Origin: Amphibalanus amphitrite
Taxonomy: Eukaryota; Arthropoda; Thecostraca; Balanomorpha; Balanidae
Reading direction: 5' to 3'
Assembly (NCBI RefSeq): GCF_019059575.1
Contig: NW_024881860.1
Span: forward strand, 372,001-436,000
Length of the DNA: 64,000 nucleotides
The position numbers and the translations under genes are program-made. How positions within the stretch are numbered: position 1 is the first letter of the stretch; every line of letters begins with the position of its first letter. A model generated the notes under the pieces. It did no database searches and was not told the origin of the DNA. It was given only the letters and a program-made list of their open reading frames with translations. Shown piece by piece: positions 18,679 to 32,800 of the stretch.

Positions 18679-21600
18679 GTGAGTGGGATGAGTTACATCG
18701 GGCCGGTGCACAAACTAGAGCTGGGGTGCCATACATCGGCAGACCGCAGAGATCACATGCATCGCGGTGGACCAGAGGCTCTGTGAACATGATTAATTTT
18801 CCTATGGCCATCTATTTTCCTCTGAACCAAAATTTAATATGCCCGCAAGGTGGCATTACGATAAAGACAGCTTCACAAAGACTAATTGAAAGTATATTTT
18901 TTTACGCAGAAAAAATGCCGGTGTTTATATTACTAATTCGTTCAACTTTAAATAGTCTTTAAATTTTAAAAGGCAGTGGCGAAACCGATATCAAACTAAT
19001 TAATCTTTTCTGTCTTGACTCTTGGTAGGTAGTGCTTATCAGTCACAAGCCCATAGGCGCGGGAGCCGGGGGGGCAGTGGGGGCAGCTTGCCCCCCCCCA
19101 ACTCTGGGGCCGTGGGGGCGGTGCCCCCACAGCTATGAGACGGAATACCACACTTTTTTTTGCAAATGTTTTCTTTTTTGTTGAAAAAGCCGAGGGGTGA
19201 AAAATAAGTGGCCTAAAACCGGTGAGAAAACTAGATTTGGGGGTACCCTAGGTTGATCTCTATTATGGTGTGCCCCCCCAGTCGGAAAGTAGTTCCCGCG
19301 CCCCTGCACAAGCCACAACCATTTACCTCTTTGACCAGCAATTGAATTCAATAAGTCGACGACAGTGACCTTTCTGACCCTTCTGAGCAGGCCTCTGCCT
19401 TCCAAACCGACCCTCTGACCCGGCTATCACCCCGAAGCCGTCTGACCCCACTCCTGTCCCCTGTGACCAACAGCTGCTGGCTGCAGCCGTCTGCGCTCGG
19501 CCTGAGCTCCTCGACGGCCTGGAGCACGCCCACCACGGTCACCATGACCACGCCCACCATGAGCACGACCACGACCACCACGACCACGCCCACGATCACG
19601 GCGAGGAGCTAGCGGACGGCTCCGGAGAGGGAGAGCTCGACGAGCCGCTGGGACTGGAGTTCGGCCTGCCCGACTCCAGAGACGAGTTTCTGCAGCCACT
19701 CGACGAGCTGCCGCAGCGGTTCGAGGAGCTGCCGCAGCCCGTCAACGAGCTCTCTCTGTCGGCGGGCCAGCCTCTGAAGGAGCCGTCGCAGCCGCTGGAG
19801 GAGCCGTCGCAGCCCGCTGTCAGGCGCCGGCAGCCGGCTGTCGAGCTGCGCCGGTCCGAGAACGAGCTGCGCCAGCCTCAGGAGGCGGCTCCCGAGCTCC
19901 GCCAGCCGCGGGCCAGGGCGGAGCCGCGCGGGCCGCGGCGGCCGTACAGCTTCTCGTATGACGCCGGCCGGTTCCCCAACCACGTGGATCGCACGCACAG
20001 GTAAGACCGTGGACGCTGACGTCCACAGACTATGAACGGCGGTAGACTAAGCGAGCAAAATAAATGTTAAACCCGTTCAATTATCACTTTGGTGTCTGTG
20101 ATTGACCGACACTAGCAAACTTGTGGATAACTTAACGAGAAATACACAATCAAAGTAAAAAGCAGCTTGCAAAAATGACGTTCAACGAAAATGGAGCGTC
20201 CATAGAGGATAAAGCACTTCGTTCTGTATCCATAAATGATGTAAGCGTTCCCTACCTCCTGACACTCACAACGACCCTGTGTCTCTCCGCAGCGAATCTC
20301 GGGACGACAGCGGCAATGTGGTGGGCTCGTTCCAGTACCTGGACCCGCTGAAGCGCGTCGTCAAGGTGGACTACACGGCCGACAAGACGGGCTTCTACCC
20401 GACCGTGCGCGGTGCCGTGCCGGGCGCCCTGCCCAGGGTGAGATAAGGGACCGTGCGGGGGGCCGTGCCCAGCGCCCGGCCGTGCTCAGGGTGAGACAGG
20501 GGGACCGTGCGGGGGGCCGTGCCGGGCGCCCTGCCCAGGGTGGGACAGGGGACCGTGCCCAGCACCCTGCCCAGGGTGAGACAGGGGGACCGTGCGGGGG
20601 ACCGTGCCCAGCGCCCTGCCCAGGGTGAGATAGCGGACCGTGCGGGGGGACCGTGCCCAGTGACCTGCCCAGGGTGAGACAGGGGACCGTGCGGGGGACC
20701 GTGCCCAGCGCCCTGCCCGGGGTGAGACAGCGGACCGTGCGCGGGGCGGGGCCGGGCGCCCCACCCAGGGTGAGACAGGGGGGACGGAGGGAAGGGTAGG
20801 GAATGGAGGGGTCCCGTATAGAAGTTGAGGGACGGGAGATGAGAGGCGGGGCAGGTAGAGCAGGGATGAGGAAACAAGAGGGAACATGGATGAGGGACCA
20901 AGACGCCTGGGAAGAAACAGAAAGGAATTGAAAAGCTAAGTAGAGAACGTGTTTCGGTTACGAACGCTGAAGCAACAATATCTGCTTATGATATATTACA
21001 TGACACGACATGGTAGCTAGTCCAAAGTACATGGGTTACTTACAGGTTGCAATCATGAGTCAGGTGTCAGAGGCAGGTAAGCGCATTAGGTCTTAGGTTC
21101 TTACGCGCATTAGTCAACCACCCAGGATACTTTTTTCCGGATTTTTGACAGCTTGCGTTATTACATACCTACAGAAGGACTGGTTTCATCTTCTTTGCGG
21201 GTTAAAAGTTCGACAGCATCATTTCTAAAGCCGTGACAATATACAGGATACAGAGGATCAGAAGCTGTGGTTTGGTGGCGACACGTGCTAATCTGTAACG
21301 TTATCTAAAAACCAATCCGCCACCTGACATGGTGAGGGGTTCCACAATGTGTCAAAGATCCGAGTAACACTGGTAAAGCCCTAAGTTGCACGCCAGCGTC
21401 TTGCAGTATTCCCTTTGACAGGAGCCCGGCTTTGGGCTAGACGAGCTGATTAAATGAAACAGGTTAGATCTGACAACATTTTATTGCCTCACGGCCGGGA
21501 GAACAATGTCAATGTCGGCTTTGGTGGCATCAAAACATTTTTTTCCCGGTAGTCGACATTTTTCATTGGCTTGTTTTGAAATCTCCATGACGCTACTTTT

Positions 21601-24600
21601 TTTAGCATTGTCGCAAGACTGACGCAATCGCTGGGTCATTGCTGACGCCTATGATCTTTGGTTCGTGATTTATATTCGCGACACAATCCCTATGTTATTG
21701 AACATCTTCGTCTACGACATCGCCTTTGAGATTCTTCGAATCCCCAAGGTAAACAAGCCTTGAAGGTCCCGCTAAATACAGCTTAAATGGCTTAAGTAGT
21801 GAGCTATCGAAGATCGAGGATCAAGCCCATAACCTGTTGAATCGTCGCCAGCTATAAGGGCAATCCGTTTGCACTTTCCTTAACCCTCGCATGTGTAGGG
21901 GGGGTCGGATGGACCCCCCCCCATGGTTTTTCGCGAATAACTCGCGTAAAAAGCGGCCGATCGCGACGAAACTTTTAGTACCCTCGCATTGATCAATTTT
22001 ACACCTACCCTGAAAATTTCATGACCCTGACCCCAATGACCTTTGACCTGTGACCTCTTTTCCGAGACCATGTTTGGCCGGAATCGCGATTCCGCGTATG
22101 TCGGCTCGCATTAGCCGCGCGTTTGCAGTCTTTTCGTGGTTTCAAGCGTTCAAACATGTGATATGATGTTGCTCCCATGCATTAGGGTGGGTGTCAAGGT
22201 CACCTGAAGGTCAGGTCAGGTCATTGACCTTTGGTGACCTCGGTTCACTTTTTCGAGTTTTACATGTTTCTAGGCTAGTTTTTGGAGCTGAATTCGAATT
22301 TAGCAACCATTTGAACATTTACGAAGTAGTTTTGGTGACTTCGTAACATGTTACGAAGCTGTCAGAGGCGGTTGACACGTAATACTAATACCCGTCACGA
22401 CGCCTACTGGTTGACCTGACCTGACCTGACCCGACCTGGTCTAAATGCTTAAAAACATCATCTGTGATCAAAACTAACACGATATTCGTGATCAGCACCC
22501 CGAAAAACCCCTTAGCAGCCACACTTTACGACTTTCTAACAGGTCCCGATTTTCCCGACCTTGGGTCATTGACCTGACCTGGAAGGTCAACCAATGACCT
22601 AGGACCTTAAAATTGGGTATCATCGGCTTCCTCTCGTCACGGGCAACACGCTCGTTTTTTCCGCGAAGCTCTAGCTCGATCAGGGGCCAAACGGCAAGGG
22701 GGGTCCAACCGACCCCCCCCCCCCTACACATTAGAAGCTGGAAAACGCCGCACACATGCGAGGGTTAAGCTGGCATTTAATAAAACCAGCACAGTGTGAC
22801 GCGATAGAAATTCCTTGGCCTCTCTACGCATGCAATCGATTACGGTCCCAGTAATCACATTTAAGGCATTCATCACACTTCACTGATACCAAATTGGCCA
22901 GGAGACTTACCGCTGAGCGAGCACTGACCAATGTATCGGTAAGCATTAAACAATGAAGATAAAACACTGTGTCAGAGTCAGCTATCAGAGGCCAGGGTAA
23001 CGCTTAGGTCGAAATTTAATTTCTCTTTATCATGTATCGTTGTCACTTCTAATTTTGACGACACCAGGCAGATCTAAAAACACCGGCCATGGCGGGTCAA
23101 GGAAAGGCTACTGGCTAGTCATCGGGTATTTAATGGCACCGGTCACCACGTAGGTCACGGCCCCGTGGCTCCGTCTCCCGGGTCACGACTCGCAATCCTT
23201 TCCTTCCGCGGGGTCACCCTACCGGTTTTGCGTCGCTCAGGTACGCCAACCAACGACCTTGACTACTGCAACTCATATGAGCGTTTTTAGATCGGATGAC
23301 ACACGTCTGGCGCGGTCGACGTTTTTAGCGCACTGCGACGATGTCTGGCGCGCGGCTCACGACTTAGGATTCATCACGGCTCAGCTCGGGCCGGGTGGGG
23401 AGATATGCTGTCGGGTGCCCATGTTGGCCACTGGATACCCGGCAGTGCTAGACGCCGATGATCCGTGATAAAGCCGGTCCCGTAGCTCAGTTGGTTAGAG
23501 CGTTGGACTCCGCGTGGTGAGAGCACGCGTTCCCGGTTATAACAGTCCGGGTTCGAAGCGTGACGGGCGCTCGACATTTATGGGCCTCCTGACAGGTATG
23601 GTTGCGGTTGGTGGCAGGCTGTAGCCAGGCGAAGTCAGAGAGGGGACCGGCCGTGCGCGACTTTGTGCGCACGTTAAACTTTGGACTCTAAATTCTGCCA
23701 TAGAATCGGAATTGCGCGATCGGAGGGTAGAGGGCAGGGTCATCGCAACAAGCTTCGCTTAGCGGTGGCTCTGTCATTGTGAATCCTTCCCATCAAAAGG
23801 TTCGGACAAAATTTATAAAAAAAAACCTGCCCGTGGGAAACTCGGACACGTTTTTGACTCATGTGGGAAAAAGAAGCGGATTATGAATGTCTTAGCCCAA
23901 CTGAAAACGCTACTATTGACTGGAGATGAGGTGTCCCTCCCAGGCAGCTCTTCATAACGGATAGGTATCAATTTTCGCACCACTTGCTCATGATTAACAA
24001 TCAAGGTAAAGCCAGCTTAGTGTACCCAGCTAATTGGCATTGCATGTCATCAACAAGATATTGGCATCGTTATTTTATCAGTTCCCACCCGTACAAGTCC
24101 CAAGTGAGCATTGACATTTATCAGCTTTAATTATCTGAGAAAAACATCACTCGCCCTCGCTACCTAGATCAGACGCACTGACAGTATCGGAACGCGACAG
24201 ATAGGCATCTGACCAAATCTCCGCTCTGACTTGATCCCTTCCTTCCTCGGCAGGAATCGAAGGTGGTGGCGGCGGCGCGCGACACCTTCTTCAAGGAGGT
24301 GGCCCGCATCATGGAGGAGCACGCGCGCATCGGCCGCCAACACGAAGCTATGCGTGCCGCCCAGAAGGCGCGCAAGAACGGCCAGCGCGCGCTGCCCAAG
24401 AAGGAGAGCGCGCCGCCCAAGAAGGAGACCGTCGAGCTGGCCAAGACCGTGAAGCCCAGCAAGCCGGAGCCGGTGCCGGAGTTTGTGCCGGAGGCGGCGC
24501 CGGTCCCCGCGCCTGAGGTGGCGCAGGAGGTGGCACAGGAGGTGGCGCAGGAGGTCGTCCGGACCGTCCCGGTGCGGGCCGCCGTCCGCAGGAGGAACCG

Positions 24601-25447
24601 CCAGCAGCTCCGAGAGTCGCTGCTGCCAGCCGTCGCACCATCCAGCGCCGAGCCGACCGAGGCGGAGGTCGCCGAGGAGGTCGAACAGGAGGCTACCGAG
24701 GTCCCCACGACCACAACCACGACCACGACCACAGCGGCTCCTGCGACCAGGAGAGCGGTCCGGCGCAGGCAGAGGATCACCACTGAGGCTCCTACCACAA
24801 CTGAGCAGAGTGTCGAGGAGCAGGAGCCGCAGGAGGAGGCAGCAGAGGAGACCCAGGCAGCGGAGCAGGAGCAGGAGGCTACCGGAGACGAGAGCGCAAT
24901 CATTCAGCTTGAAGAGCAGCAGGAGACCGCAGTAGAGCAGTTTCTCGTAGAGCAGCGGGAGCAGGAGAAGGAGGCAGAAGAGAGCGCAGTTCAGCAGGAG
25001 ACTGAGGAGCAGGAGCTGGAAACTGCGTCCGAGGAGGCGCCCGCCGCTCCGACCACCGCCGCCCCTATTCCCGTCGTTCCTGTGCGGAGGAAGGTGGCCC
25101 GCCGGCTACTGCGGCTCCCCGTCCGCCCTGTCGAGCCCGAGCAGCCCGCTGAGGAGGCGGAGGAGGAGGAACAGGAGGAGGAGACACCCACCCCGGCCGC
25201 CACCGAGCCTCCCGCCTCCTTCCGGGACCGTCCGGCCCGCCGGCGGCAGCGACTTCCCTCTGCAGCACTGGCGGAGAACTCGGTCACCCTGGAGACGGCC
25301 CCCTCACAGGACGCCGAGACGGTGCCCGTGGTGCTGAGGAGACGGCCCGTGAGGAGGCGCCAGAGGACGACCACCACGGAGCGGCCGGTGACGGAGGAGG
25401 ACGCCGCTGACACCACCGACGGCCAGCCTGAGGAGGAGACCGTCTAG
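18658..25447 (+). CDS. RR-type (chitin_bind_4) cuticular protein, four exons (gene span)
   Basis: Secreted structural protein of the chitinous exoskeleton, 628 aa predicted from exons 18658-18678, 19474-20000, 20293-20437 and 24254-25447, whose phases agree. Residues 1-15 are a signal peptide (MRLLLTL then LLAAAVCA). Residues 25-49 hold 15 His. A hydrophilic linker rich in LPQ/EPSQP follows. Residues about 164-228 form the RR domain, with YSFSYDAG, then GSFQYLDP, then VDYTADKTGFYPTV, matching the R&R consensus. Residues 232-628 are Glu/Pro/Thr/Arg-rich low complexity with repeated RRxVRRRQR clusters and Thr tracts. Chitin binding is known for this domain class; the role of the tail is unknown. 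Intron 1 carries a hAT MITE; intron 3 carries a minisatellite, a TTAA element and a tRNA-like sequence. No AATAAA was found close downstream. Confidence 0.88.
19052..19306. mobile_element. hAT-type MITE in intron 1 of the cuticular gene
   Basis: Left end CATAGGCGCGGGAGC, right end GTTCCCGCGCCCCTG, flanked by a perfect 8-bp duplication CACAAGCC (19044-19051 and 19307-19314). 255 bp with no coding content. Confidence 0.88.
19474..20000 (+). CDS. Cuticular protein exon 2
   Basis: The acceptor GTGACCAACAG was chosen because it alone continues the signal peptide (LLAAAVCA) and keeps the His-rich and RR sequence in frame; an acceptor at 19390 would run into a TAG. It encodes the His-rich segment, the LPQ/EPSQP linker and the start of the RR domain (YSFSYDAGRFPNHVDRTH). 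Donor GTAAGA, phase 2. Confidence 0.88.
20293..20437 (+). CDS. Cuticular protein exon 3 (RR core)
   Basis: Acceptor CTCTCCGCAG. It encodes ESRDDSGNVVGSFQYLDP then KVDYTADKTGFYPTV, the diagnostic half of the RR consensus, and ends GALPR at donor GTGAGA in phase 0. Its last 40 or so bases plus the donor are repeated in tandem in the following intron. Confidence 0.9.
20400..20782 (+). repeat. Minisatellite derived from exon 3 end plus 5' splice site
   Basis: About eight copies of a roughly 48-bp unit (ACCGTGCGGGGG..CCGTGCCCAGCGCCCTG..CCCAGGGTGAGA). The first copy is the true exon 3 end and donor. Most copies keep CAGGGTGAGA, so each is a possible alternative 5' splice site. Confidence 0.9.
21884..22764 (+). 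mobile_element. TTAA-flanked TIR element, copy D, in intron 3
   Basis: TTAA at 21880-21883 and 22765-22768. Ends CCCTCGCATGTGTAGGG and its imperfect complement (ACACATGCGAGGG at the right). G/C-run hairpins lie inside both ends. The interior has overlapping half-site runs such as AGGTCAGGTCAGGTCA (about 22211-22226) and TGACCTGACCTGACCTGAC (about 22413). 881 bp, non-coding. Confidence 0.82.
23478..23580 (+). repeat. tRNA-like sequence, probable SINE head
   Basis: TAGCTCAGTTGGTTAGAGC matches the tRNA D-arm/A-box with a perfect 4-bp D stem, and GGGTTCGAAG resembles the T-loop/B-box. The acceptor pairs at 5 of 7 positions and the anticodon region holds extra bases, so a functional tRNA is unlikely. 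A tRNA-derived SINE or decayed tRNA in intron 3 is the best reading. Its 3' limit is not clear; an A-rich tail at about 23813 could mark it. Confidence 0.5.
24254..25447 (+). CDS. Cuticular protein exon 4 (low-complexity tail)
   Basis: Acceptor TTCCTCGGCAG, phase 0. It starts ESKVVAAARDTFFKEVARIM, a short amphipathic-looking segment, then becomes Glu/Gln/Pro/Thr-rich with Thr tracts (about 24700-24740) and at least five Arg clusters of the RRxVRRRQR type. Stop TAG at 25445-25447. Opposite-strand open frames over this exon reflect composition only. Confidence 0.88.
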   Translation, partial: ESKVVAAARDTFFKEVARIMEEHARIGRQHEAMRAAQKARKNGQRALPKKESAPPKKETVELAKTVKPSKPEPVPEFVPEAAPVPAPEVAQEVAQEVAQEVVRTVPVRAAVRRRNRQQLRESLLPAVAPSSAEPTEAEVAEEVEQEATEVPTTTTTTTTTAAPATRRAVRRRQRITTEAPTTTEQSVEEQEPQEEAAEETQAAEQEQEATGDESAIIQLEEQQETAVEQFLVEQREQEKEAEESAVQQETEEQELETASEEAPAAPTTAAPIPVVPVRRKVARRLLRLPVRPVEPEQPAEEAEEEEQEEETPTPAATEPPASFRDRPARRRQRLPSAALAENSVTLETAPSQDAETVPVVLRRRPVRRRQRTTTTERPVTEEDAADTTDGQPEEETV

Positions 25448-27831
<2,384 letters not shown>

Positions 27832-28501
27832 TGATATGTGTCATTTTTCAAACGGCCATTAGCATTCGATAAGCATCATTGAAGAAACACGCGCCATCCA
27901 TCAACTGAAATGTGTCGGCACCATTCCAATGACAACACACGTTTCGCTCTTAAATCACGTAGTTAGCTCAATTAGCCGGGCCATTAGGGTGACTGCAAGC
28001 AGTTGCGCACTCTGACGATCACTATATGTGTGGAGGGTTTATCAACTGGCTTTAGATAGGTGATCAGGAAGGCATCCAGAGGCGCCATTCTATATCAACT
28101 ACCATTTCAGAGCTGCGATCCGCCGCCGATTTACGTAGCTACACTCCTCATTACAAGCAGTACCCACTGCGAATCGCGAGGCCGAACCGAATCACAATAG
28201 TAAGTGACTGTCTATAAGGCGAGAAGACGATAACAGGCTGATAGCAATTAAAATCACAGCATAATGCTTTTGTGCGCTGATAGAAACATCATACCTATGC
28301 TTCCTTTCTGTTCGCTTGCAGTTATAATGCAAACAACACTATAAGTCCGACTGGCTCCGATCCACGCCTAAGGAAAACGTAAGCAGAGGGAAGTTAAGCT
28401 AAGCGTGGGTCAAAGTAATGACCTACGTTAAGCAGAGGCATTACCGAAAGCAAACATAGGAATTACGTAAATTGTGCCAGTAGGCTAATGCAAATGTTTA
28501 A

Positions 28502-29810
28502 GGGGAATATTTGTTTCTGGTCCCTAAAAAGCTGTTTCTGGCACCTAATTGCTGATCAGCCCCAAAATGCTAATTCGACCCTAATATCTGAATCTGGCAC
28601 CTAATTGCTTCCACACAGCCTAAAGTTGCCAGATCGTCTAGTTGAACTCCGTATTTGCTGTTTGCTGATTCAGCACCAAAACCAAAACATCCAGCACCTA
28701 TTTTATTCCACGTTTGCCTACCTAATTCGCGTAATCTTCCTGATTTTATGTATCCTAACAAACATGAACGTTGCATTCGGTGATGTTAAGTGCCATTTTC
28801 GCCAGTGGAGATAATGATTAGGTAATGCCATTTCTAGCCAAAAGAGAATCACTAGCCAGCTATGGTGCAGCATAGCAAGACGCTCCTATACCAGCCCGCT
28901 ATGTAGAGATTATTGCACCCTCAGCCATTTTAACGTGAAAAGTTTGGATCCGTCACTTCCAGCCAGGCTCTCAGGTCATAAACTGGAGTAAAGCAAAATG
29001 TCAACTCTGAACAGACATGCCACGCAACCGGCCCCCTTTTCAATATTATTAGCTTTCTGGCTTTCTGCAATCATCGTCTGACTCCATCTCGATCAAACGC
29101 AGCGTCCGGTTTCTACAGGGGCGTTTGACTGACCGGCCACACAATAACCAAAAACAAAATCAAAGCTTCATGCACACATAAGTAAGAAACGGATGAAAAA
29201 GGCACAACCACGGCACAACTCTGCGCGGCAAACAACGGACATGTCCCACGCAAGATCCCGCGTTTCTTCAGCGGCCTTGAACGGAATGAAAACATTACAT
29301 TTCTTTTTTGGAGCTATGATGACGTCAAAAAATACAATACCCGTTTTAATGGTCAAAATCGAGACAATTACTCACAAAAATGTTTCCCTTTAAGCATTAC
29401 AAATAAATACTTTTAAATATTTAAATGACATTGTTTTTTCAAACAAATTAATATTATTTGCTTACTTAAACGTCATATACAATGCTGAGATCACTACGGG
29501 GCTGTCTTAGAGTTTAGCTGCACTGGCAACCTTTAGGCTAGACTCCAGGGGTCATTATACCAGAACAACATGGTTCTACCAGCCAGTAGTTCATTTTTCT
29601 ACTAGATTGGTGCTACGCTCAGCATTTAGGTGCCAGATTCAGAAAAAAGAGTAAGGCGTACCGATGAATAGGTGCCAGAAACAGCTAATTAAGGTCATTT
29701 TCCATGATTGGTGCTGGTACCCACCAAATAGGTGCTGAGGCCCAATTTTGGGGCGAGTCAGCTTTTAGGTGCCAGAAATAGCTTTTCTGGGACGCAATTA
29801 AATGGCGTCC
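28502..29810 (+). mobile_element. 1.3 kb TIR element with 9-bp duplication, copy 1 (MULE-like)
   Basis: Starts GGGGAATATTTGTTTCTGG and ends AAATGGCGTCC, flanked by a perfect 9-bp duplication AATGTTTAA (28493-28501 and 29811-29819). The terminal 60 bp are imperfect inverted repeats sharing TTTCTGGCACCTAA. Related GGCACCTAA/TTAGGTGCC words recur inside both ends. No transposase seen. A 9-bp duplication is typical of Mutator-like elements; that assignment is inference. Confidence 0.88.
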
Positions 29811-29819
29811 AATGTTTAA

Positions 29820-32800
29820 GCTCTACACCCGATGCAAAAATCACCAATCATTACAAGGCAAGTGGTGCTATCAGATTGGCATCACCAAGGCTCACGCTGG
29901 GCTCATCTCGCGCCCTTCGATGCAGCACTGGATCATTTGGGATTATGTCATTCTGGGCCAATCCCGTGAAATATGACCCTAAGCGGCTACTGCTACTTCT
30001 CTTTGCACTCTACCGATTTCTTCATCATCCGTGTTTTAAATCCGATGATACCATTAGTTAAAAATTGACTGTTATACGACATGCAAAGATAAAACATTAT
30101 CACTTTTGAGTTCCAAGCGGAATGTGCTAATAAGATATTCGCTAATCAAACGATAAAAACTCATTGCTGACCTGAAAAGGAGATGACGTTCTTTTTCTTC
30201 GTTAGCTAATAAGCGACCGTCAAGTTCGTGACCAATATGTAATATGTCGTCATCGTTAACCCGTGCGTTACTTAGAAATCGCCACAGCGCGAACTTCTGA
30301 TGGAAATACAGCTTTTGGCTTTTGCCGTTTTCTCTGATCTTTGTTGAGACTGTGGGCCGTGTGCTGGAGCAATTTTCACAATCGCTCCAATTCGCTCCTG
30401 CATTCAATAGCCGAGACAAATTGGTAGGTAGTACTGACATGGTAACTGTTCTCGATTACGTGCACGCCACACTCCATAAGTGATGCTTCGTAATCGTAGC
30501 ACATTGATGTAAATGAGTCATATTAGGAAAACAACCGATGTATATTTATCACTTGGCAATAGGAAGGTTGTTCCAGACATTATTCTCACGAAAGTGAAAC
30601 AACAATGTGATACATCCAATGAACATATCTATCGCAAAAATGAAAGGGGTAAAAATAGATCTGCATAAGTGTTTAAGCACTAACGAGTCAAAATACTCGT
30701 ATATTTCCTCCCGATTCGCATCACAATATTTAGGTATACATTGCGTGCCAATAAGTTCTCAGCCTAAAATAAAGTCTCCCTCACTTATCATATTTGTCCT
30801 CACATGTCAAAAAAAAAAAATAGGTAACCTGTAAAAACAAACATGTTGTCCACGTGTTGATAAAAGCGTCTTGATAGCCACAATATCCGACACAGGTGCC
30901 GGGTGAGGATTTTACAGTGATATTTATCAGCCCTCTCTTCTCGCCACACTGCACCCGTGTTCAGATCCTTTATTTTATACCGATCACCGATCTTGGAGGA
31001 GGGGAATTGCCAGACGGAAATCCGTAATTGAAACTTCGCCGATTCTATCACCATTTTTATCGAGCACCTACCGAAGTACCTAATAGGCACCCATTGCAAG
31101 CACAAAATCAAAGGGATCCACATTCCACACAACAATATTGGAAGGGAGCAGCCTAATGAATAACATTTAAATGAAAACAACATTTCAGCATGTAATTGAG
31201 CTAAAGTGGTTACTCGCTGATGACAAGGCTGAAGAGGCATGACAAGGATGACAGCAGGGTGGACATGACACGGTATTAGATGACACCATTCAGGGGCTGG
31301 TCGCCGGACATTTTCGGTGACGTCATCACCCACGCCGATCATCGCCGCTCCCAGAAGAAGGATTCATCACCCCTGGTCAATGTCGTCTCACCGACCTACG
31401 GGGCCGCCGCAGAGGGGTGCAGTGCCAGCAGCATCCCGTCGCCGTCGCCCTCGCACGCCGCGCACGCCAGCGCTAAACCGTAATCCCGGTGAGAATTTGC
31501 ATGTGGCCGCGCGGGCGGATCGACGGGTGGCTCTCACACAGCTCAGGGACCGCTCGGCGGCTTACCGCGGCCCGGAGAGTGGGTCTCAGCGCGGTGACAC
31601 CGCACCGAGCGGCCGCCGCCGGCACGCGCAAACAACACGCCACGCGCCGAGATTAGTGCGGGTGACAGTCGCGGTGCGCCGGCGACACATGCGTGGCGCG
31701 GGTCAGAGACCGTGTTTGTGTGTACACCAGTGGAGGCCGGGATCGTTAATCGTCTGTCCTCGGGCTGATGTCATAGATGAATGCTTCTAGGGCCACGTCA
31801 ACGTACACATCAGCTGCTGTCAAAACTCTTGACCAGAATTATGCACAGAGTCGATAAAAACGCTGAAGGTCCTTGGATGATCATGGAAAGTAAGAGCCTC
31901 CATGGATTTAATATGCATTATGCACCTTGGAGCTTTGTAACCACACAACTAGTAATTTACAGAAAATATGCATTCATGATTCTTCCAAATAATTATTATC
32001 TATGTTGCAACAATCGGATATCTGATACCTGCTAAATGAACTGATAACGGCATTACGGCTTATCACTGAACTTCGCTTGGACTGCAGGGCATCCAGCAGA
32101 GCCCGGTGCAGTGGAGGGAAGGTCCAGCAGAGAGGCACGTGTCACCAGGGACAGCGCCGGAGAAAAAGGCCCATCGCAGCCGGCCACTGTAAGCGGAGAC
32201 GGTTGCGGCACCGGCCGTTTCAAAATGCGCCTTCTCGGTATAGCAGCCCGGCAGCTGAGGACAGCGGAGATAAGGCGCCACAGCGTCGCCGCAGATCGTT
32301 TATATCACGGGACAGCAGCGGAGAGCCTCGATCGACAGCGCCCTCACGACCGGCACGAGACGAGAATCCGCTGATAACGGCTCATCGCCCGACCGGCAGA
32401 TAAATGCACCACCACAGTGCTGAGGTGGTTACGGCTGCTCAGGTAGTGAGCAAAGCCGCCACCAGACCTGTCGGCCATTGGCACACGTGTGAACGATCGG
32501 CTAAGCTCCTATACAAGATTAAGTACGCTCGAATTATTTCGAAACCCTTTCATGCCTACATGACGCCACACATAAGCTCCCGGGCCACACAGATTTAAGG
32601 ACAGAGTCGACACCCACCGTGGTTTGTTTGGCTAATTCCATCCAGAGCCTGCTAAACAGTTAGCTAACATTTGTCGCGTTGCGCAGTGCTCCGGAAAATT
32701 CACAGACGTCCGCCGTTTCACACGGCTTTCCCAGGCACACAGCCGGGTTTTGATGTGACACCAGTGTCCGGGAGGACCTGAGAAAGACGTCGACTTAGTC

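Noticed and set aside
19390..19473. Exon 2 beginning at the GAGCAG acceptor
   Set aside because: Joined to exon 1 this frame meets a TAG; the acceptor ending at 19473 restores the signal peptide and the RR domain.
20395..20901. Minus-strand Pro/Gly/His-rich frames
   Set aside because: Antisense of the intron 3 minisatellite.
23478..23580. Functional tRNA gene
   Set aside because: Acceptor and T stems are mismatched and the anticodon region has an abnormal length.
24169..24903. 244-codon minus-strand frame
   Set aside because: Antisense shadow of the GC-rich cuticular exon 4; Ser/Cys/Ala/Val composition mirrors the sense repeats.
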